Of a DNA stretch of 64,000 nucleotides, positions 62,472 through 64,000 are shown in pieces. The notes under the pieces were generated by a model. The model was given only the letters and a program-made list of their open reading frames with translations. It was not told the DNA's origin and ran no database searches. Each line of letters starts with the position of its first letter. Position 1 is the stretch's first letter. This DNA is from JBGPEQ01 sp050180895 (GTDB lineage Bacteria; Pseudomonadota; Alphaproteobacteria; Dongiales; Dongiaceae). The stretch lies in the NCBI GenBank assembly GCA_050180895.1, contig JBFXDS010000003.1:1-64000 (forward strand), given 5' to 3'. The position numbers and the translations under genes are program-made.

Positions 62472-63347
62472 ATGGACGTTCAGCTGGCCCGCACCTTCCT
62501 CGACGTGGTCGCGGGGGGAAGCTTCGTCCGGGCAGCGGAACGCCTGGGCATCTCGCAGGCTGCCGTCAGCATGCGTATCCAGGCGCTGGAGAGCCAGCTC
62601 GGCTGCACCCTGTTCCAGCGTGGCCGCGGCGGCGCCAAGCTCACGCCGGCCGGCCGCAACTTCCACCGCTACGCCGTCAGCATCAAGCAGATCTGGGATC
62701 AGGCCATGCTCGAGGTCGCCCTGCCGCAGGGCCTCGTCGGTCAGGTCCGGGTCGGCGGACACTATTCCCTGTGGCGGCACTTCCTGTCGCGCTGGCTCGC
62801 CTGGATGCGCCGGCACGGCGAGGGCATCGCCCTGCGGACGGAGGCGCACGGCAGCCGCACCCTGATGGAGCTGGTCAGCGACGGCATGCTCGACATCGGC
62901 GTCCTCTTCGACCCGGAGCAGCGCACGGGGTTCGTCGTCGAGCGCCTGTTCGAGGAACCGCTCGTCCTCGTGTCGACGAGTCCCGAATCGACGGCGCCCT
63001 ACGACCACGACTACATGTTCGTCGATTGGGGGCCGGAGTTCCGCAAGTTCCATACCGCCTCGTTCCCGGGAGTCGCGCTCTCGGGATTTCAGACCGAGCT
63101 CGGTGCCTTCGCCGTCGAGCACATGATGGATTTCGGCGGCGCCGGCTATTTCCCCGAGCCGGTCGTCCGGCCGCTGCTGCAGTCCGGCCGCCTGCATCGC
63201 GTGAAGCGGGCGCCGCGCTACGTCACGCCGATCTTTGCGGTGTACCGCGAGGGCGACCCCGGCCCGGCGGTGCAGACCGCGCTCGACGGGCTGCGCGAGA
63301 TCACCCGCGACGAGTCGGAGCGGTCGGCCCGCCAGAAGGCGTCGTGA
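62472..63347 (+). CDS. LysR-family transcriptional regulator
   Basis: The 291-residue protein has an N-terminal winged HTH (about 1-65): ARTFLDVVAGGSFVRAAERL, GISQAAVSMRIQALESQLGC and LFQRGRGGAKLTPAGRNF. The C-terminal effector-binding domain has GQVRVGGHYSLWRHFLSRWL and MLDIGVLFDPEQRTG. Target and ligand unknown. It starts 88 nt after the asparagine-synthetase-like gene on the same strand. AAGACAGGA serves as SD. Confidence 0.92.
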   Translation: MDVQLARTFLDVVAGGSFVRAAERLGISQAAVSMRIQALESQLGCTLFQRGRGGAKLTPAGRNFHRYAVSIKQIWDQAMLEVALPQGLVGQVRVGGHYSLWRHFLSRWLAWMRRHGEGIALRTEAHGSRTLMELVSDGMLDIGVLFDPEQRTGFVVERLFEEPLVLVSTSPESTAPYDHDYMFVDWGPEFRKFHTASFPGVALSGFQTELGAFAVEHMMDFGGAGYFPEPVVRPLLQSGRLHRVKRAPRYVTPIFAVYREGDPGPAVQTALDGLREITRDESERSARQKAS

Positions 63348-63368
63348 TCCCGGCTGCCGCCGGCGCGG

Positions 63369-64000
63369 TCAGCCGACCAGCCGTCCGCCGTTCAACAGCG
63401 CGAACCACTGCGGCTTCCAGCGCGCCAGCAGCAGCCCGGCCGCGATCCCGATCGTCACGGTGACGGCCACGCTGGCGGCGTAGTGCGCGATCATCCAGCC
63501 GTCGGTCTCCGCCGGCACCAGGTCCCACAGCAGGATCTTCACCTCCGCCAGCAGCGGGAAGTGCGCGGCATGGAGGAAGAAGGCGAGGCCGCCATAGCGC
63601 GCGACTCTGGACCCGAACGGCGTCGGCGCGAGGCGGATGAACAGGCCCCAGCAGGCAAGCACGCCGGCCAGCCGCATGGCCCGCGTCGACCAGGACAGCA
63701 GCATCGGCACGCCGTCGATGGCATAGGGCGCCAGCGTGCGCAGCGCCACCAGCACGATGTACAGCGCCAGGAAGGCCAGGGTCGCGTTCCAGCCGATCTC
63801 CACCGGCACGCCGCGCATGCGCACGAGCGCGCCGAGGTAGAAGAAGAACACCACGTCCGAGCGGAAGAAGATCCACAGGTCGTGGCCGGTGATCCAGGCG
63901 GCCCCGAGCAGGAGCGCGCCGGGGAGCGGCGCATAGCGCAGCAGTAGCCACAGCAGCGGGCTCACCAGCGCCGTCACGAACAGGTCGCGCACGAACCAGA
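63369..64000 (-). CDS. Membrane acyltransferase-3-like protein, 3' part only
   Basis: At least 207 C-terminal residues are present and the frame runs off the right edge (FVRDLFVTALVSPLLWLLLR upstream-most), so the 5' end is outside the window. There are about six hydrophobic helices, such as DVVFFFYLGALVRMRG, NATLAFLALYIVLVALRTLA and GGLAFFLHAAHFPLLAEVKI. The pattern YLGALVRMRG and GLAFFLHAAHFPLL is typical of OafA/WecH-like O-acyltransferases that acetylate surface sugars. Convergent with the LysR gene. Confidence 0.72.
   Translation of the reverse strand, partial: WFVRDLFVTALVSPLLWLLLRYAPLPGALLLGAAWITGHDLWIFFRSDVVFFFYLGALVRMRGVPVEIGWNATLAFLALYIVLVALRTLAPYAIDGVPMLLSWSTRAMRLAGVLACWGLFIRLAPTPFGSRVARYGGLAFFLHAAHFPLLAEVKILLWDLVPAETDGWMIAHYAASVAVTVTIGIAAGLLLARWKPQWFALLNGGRLVG

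Overview
The window is about 64 kb of GC-rich, densely packed DNA from a bacterium. The gene content points to an alphaproteobacterium, most likely Rhodospirillales-like or Hyphomicrobiales-like. The pointers are an ETF-ubiquinone oxidoreductase, a TPR gene overlapping ispE, a GTTC-N7-GTTC type LexA box, an Hsp20-Lon pair, tripartite tricarboxylate (TTT) transporters and several families of intergenic palindromic repeats. The assignment is inferred from gene families and was not tested by any search. No rRNA or CRISPR array was seen, and there is one tRNA (Gln-TTG).

Region 1 (1-5.2 kb) is accessory or phage-derived. It holds a lone large terminase gene, a small membrane protein, a decayed TPR/cyclase tail, a VapBC toxin-antitoxin pair and a composite phage-type ORF with a LexA-box candidate upstream. 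Inverted pairs of short palindromes (REPIN-like) are scattered here. Region 2 (5.2-9.7 kb) is housekeeping: ETF-QO, a TPR protein, ispE and tRNA-Gln.

Region 3 (9.7-20.2 kb) is an oxalate island on the minus strand: a GntR/FCD regulator, oxalyl-CoA decarboxylase, formyl-CoA transferase and an NDP-forming acyl-CoA ligase. Behind its divider lie a TctABC-type TTT transporter and a CBS-domain protein. Three copies of a WTGGTRTACAW operator-like word sit at its promoters. Region 4 (20.3-28.9 kb) is an amino-sugar-like catabolic island with a sugar ABC importer (no ATPase), an SDR, a HutC-type regulator, a NagB-like deaminase, an FGGY kinase and a glutamate-1-semialdehyde-aminomutase-like aminotransferase. 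Its two promoters carry nearly identical palindromes over matching -35/-10 boxes, so the two transcription units look like a single regulon.

Region 5 (29.2-33.3 kb) has Hsp20, an accessory Lon and a Sel1-repeat protein. Region 6 (33.5-41.4 kb) starts the surface-glycan part. It holds an ABC exporter translationally coupled to a 1076-residue protein that joins a GT2 glycosyltransferase, a NodS-like methyltransferase and a NodB-like deacetylase, followed by a divergent GT2 gene, galE and a small zinc-ribbon-like protein. Region 7 (42-46.8 kb) has an orphan ParB-like protein divergent from a ClpP-like protease, then a VWA/RTX secreted protein.

Region 8 (47.1-62.4 kb) is a polysaccharide or modified-sugar cluster: glucose-1-phosphate cytidylyltransferase, an epimerase, two C-methyltransferase-type enzymes, a TylF-like methyltransferase, a GT2, two paralogous flippases flanking a VanZ-LamG membrane protein, a 2OG-Fe(II) oxygenase, and an asparagine-synthetase-like enzyme lacking the N-terminal catalytic cysteine. 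The window ends with a LysR regulator and the 3' part of a membrane acyltransferase-like gene that runs off the edge.
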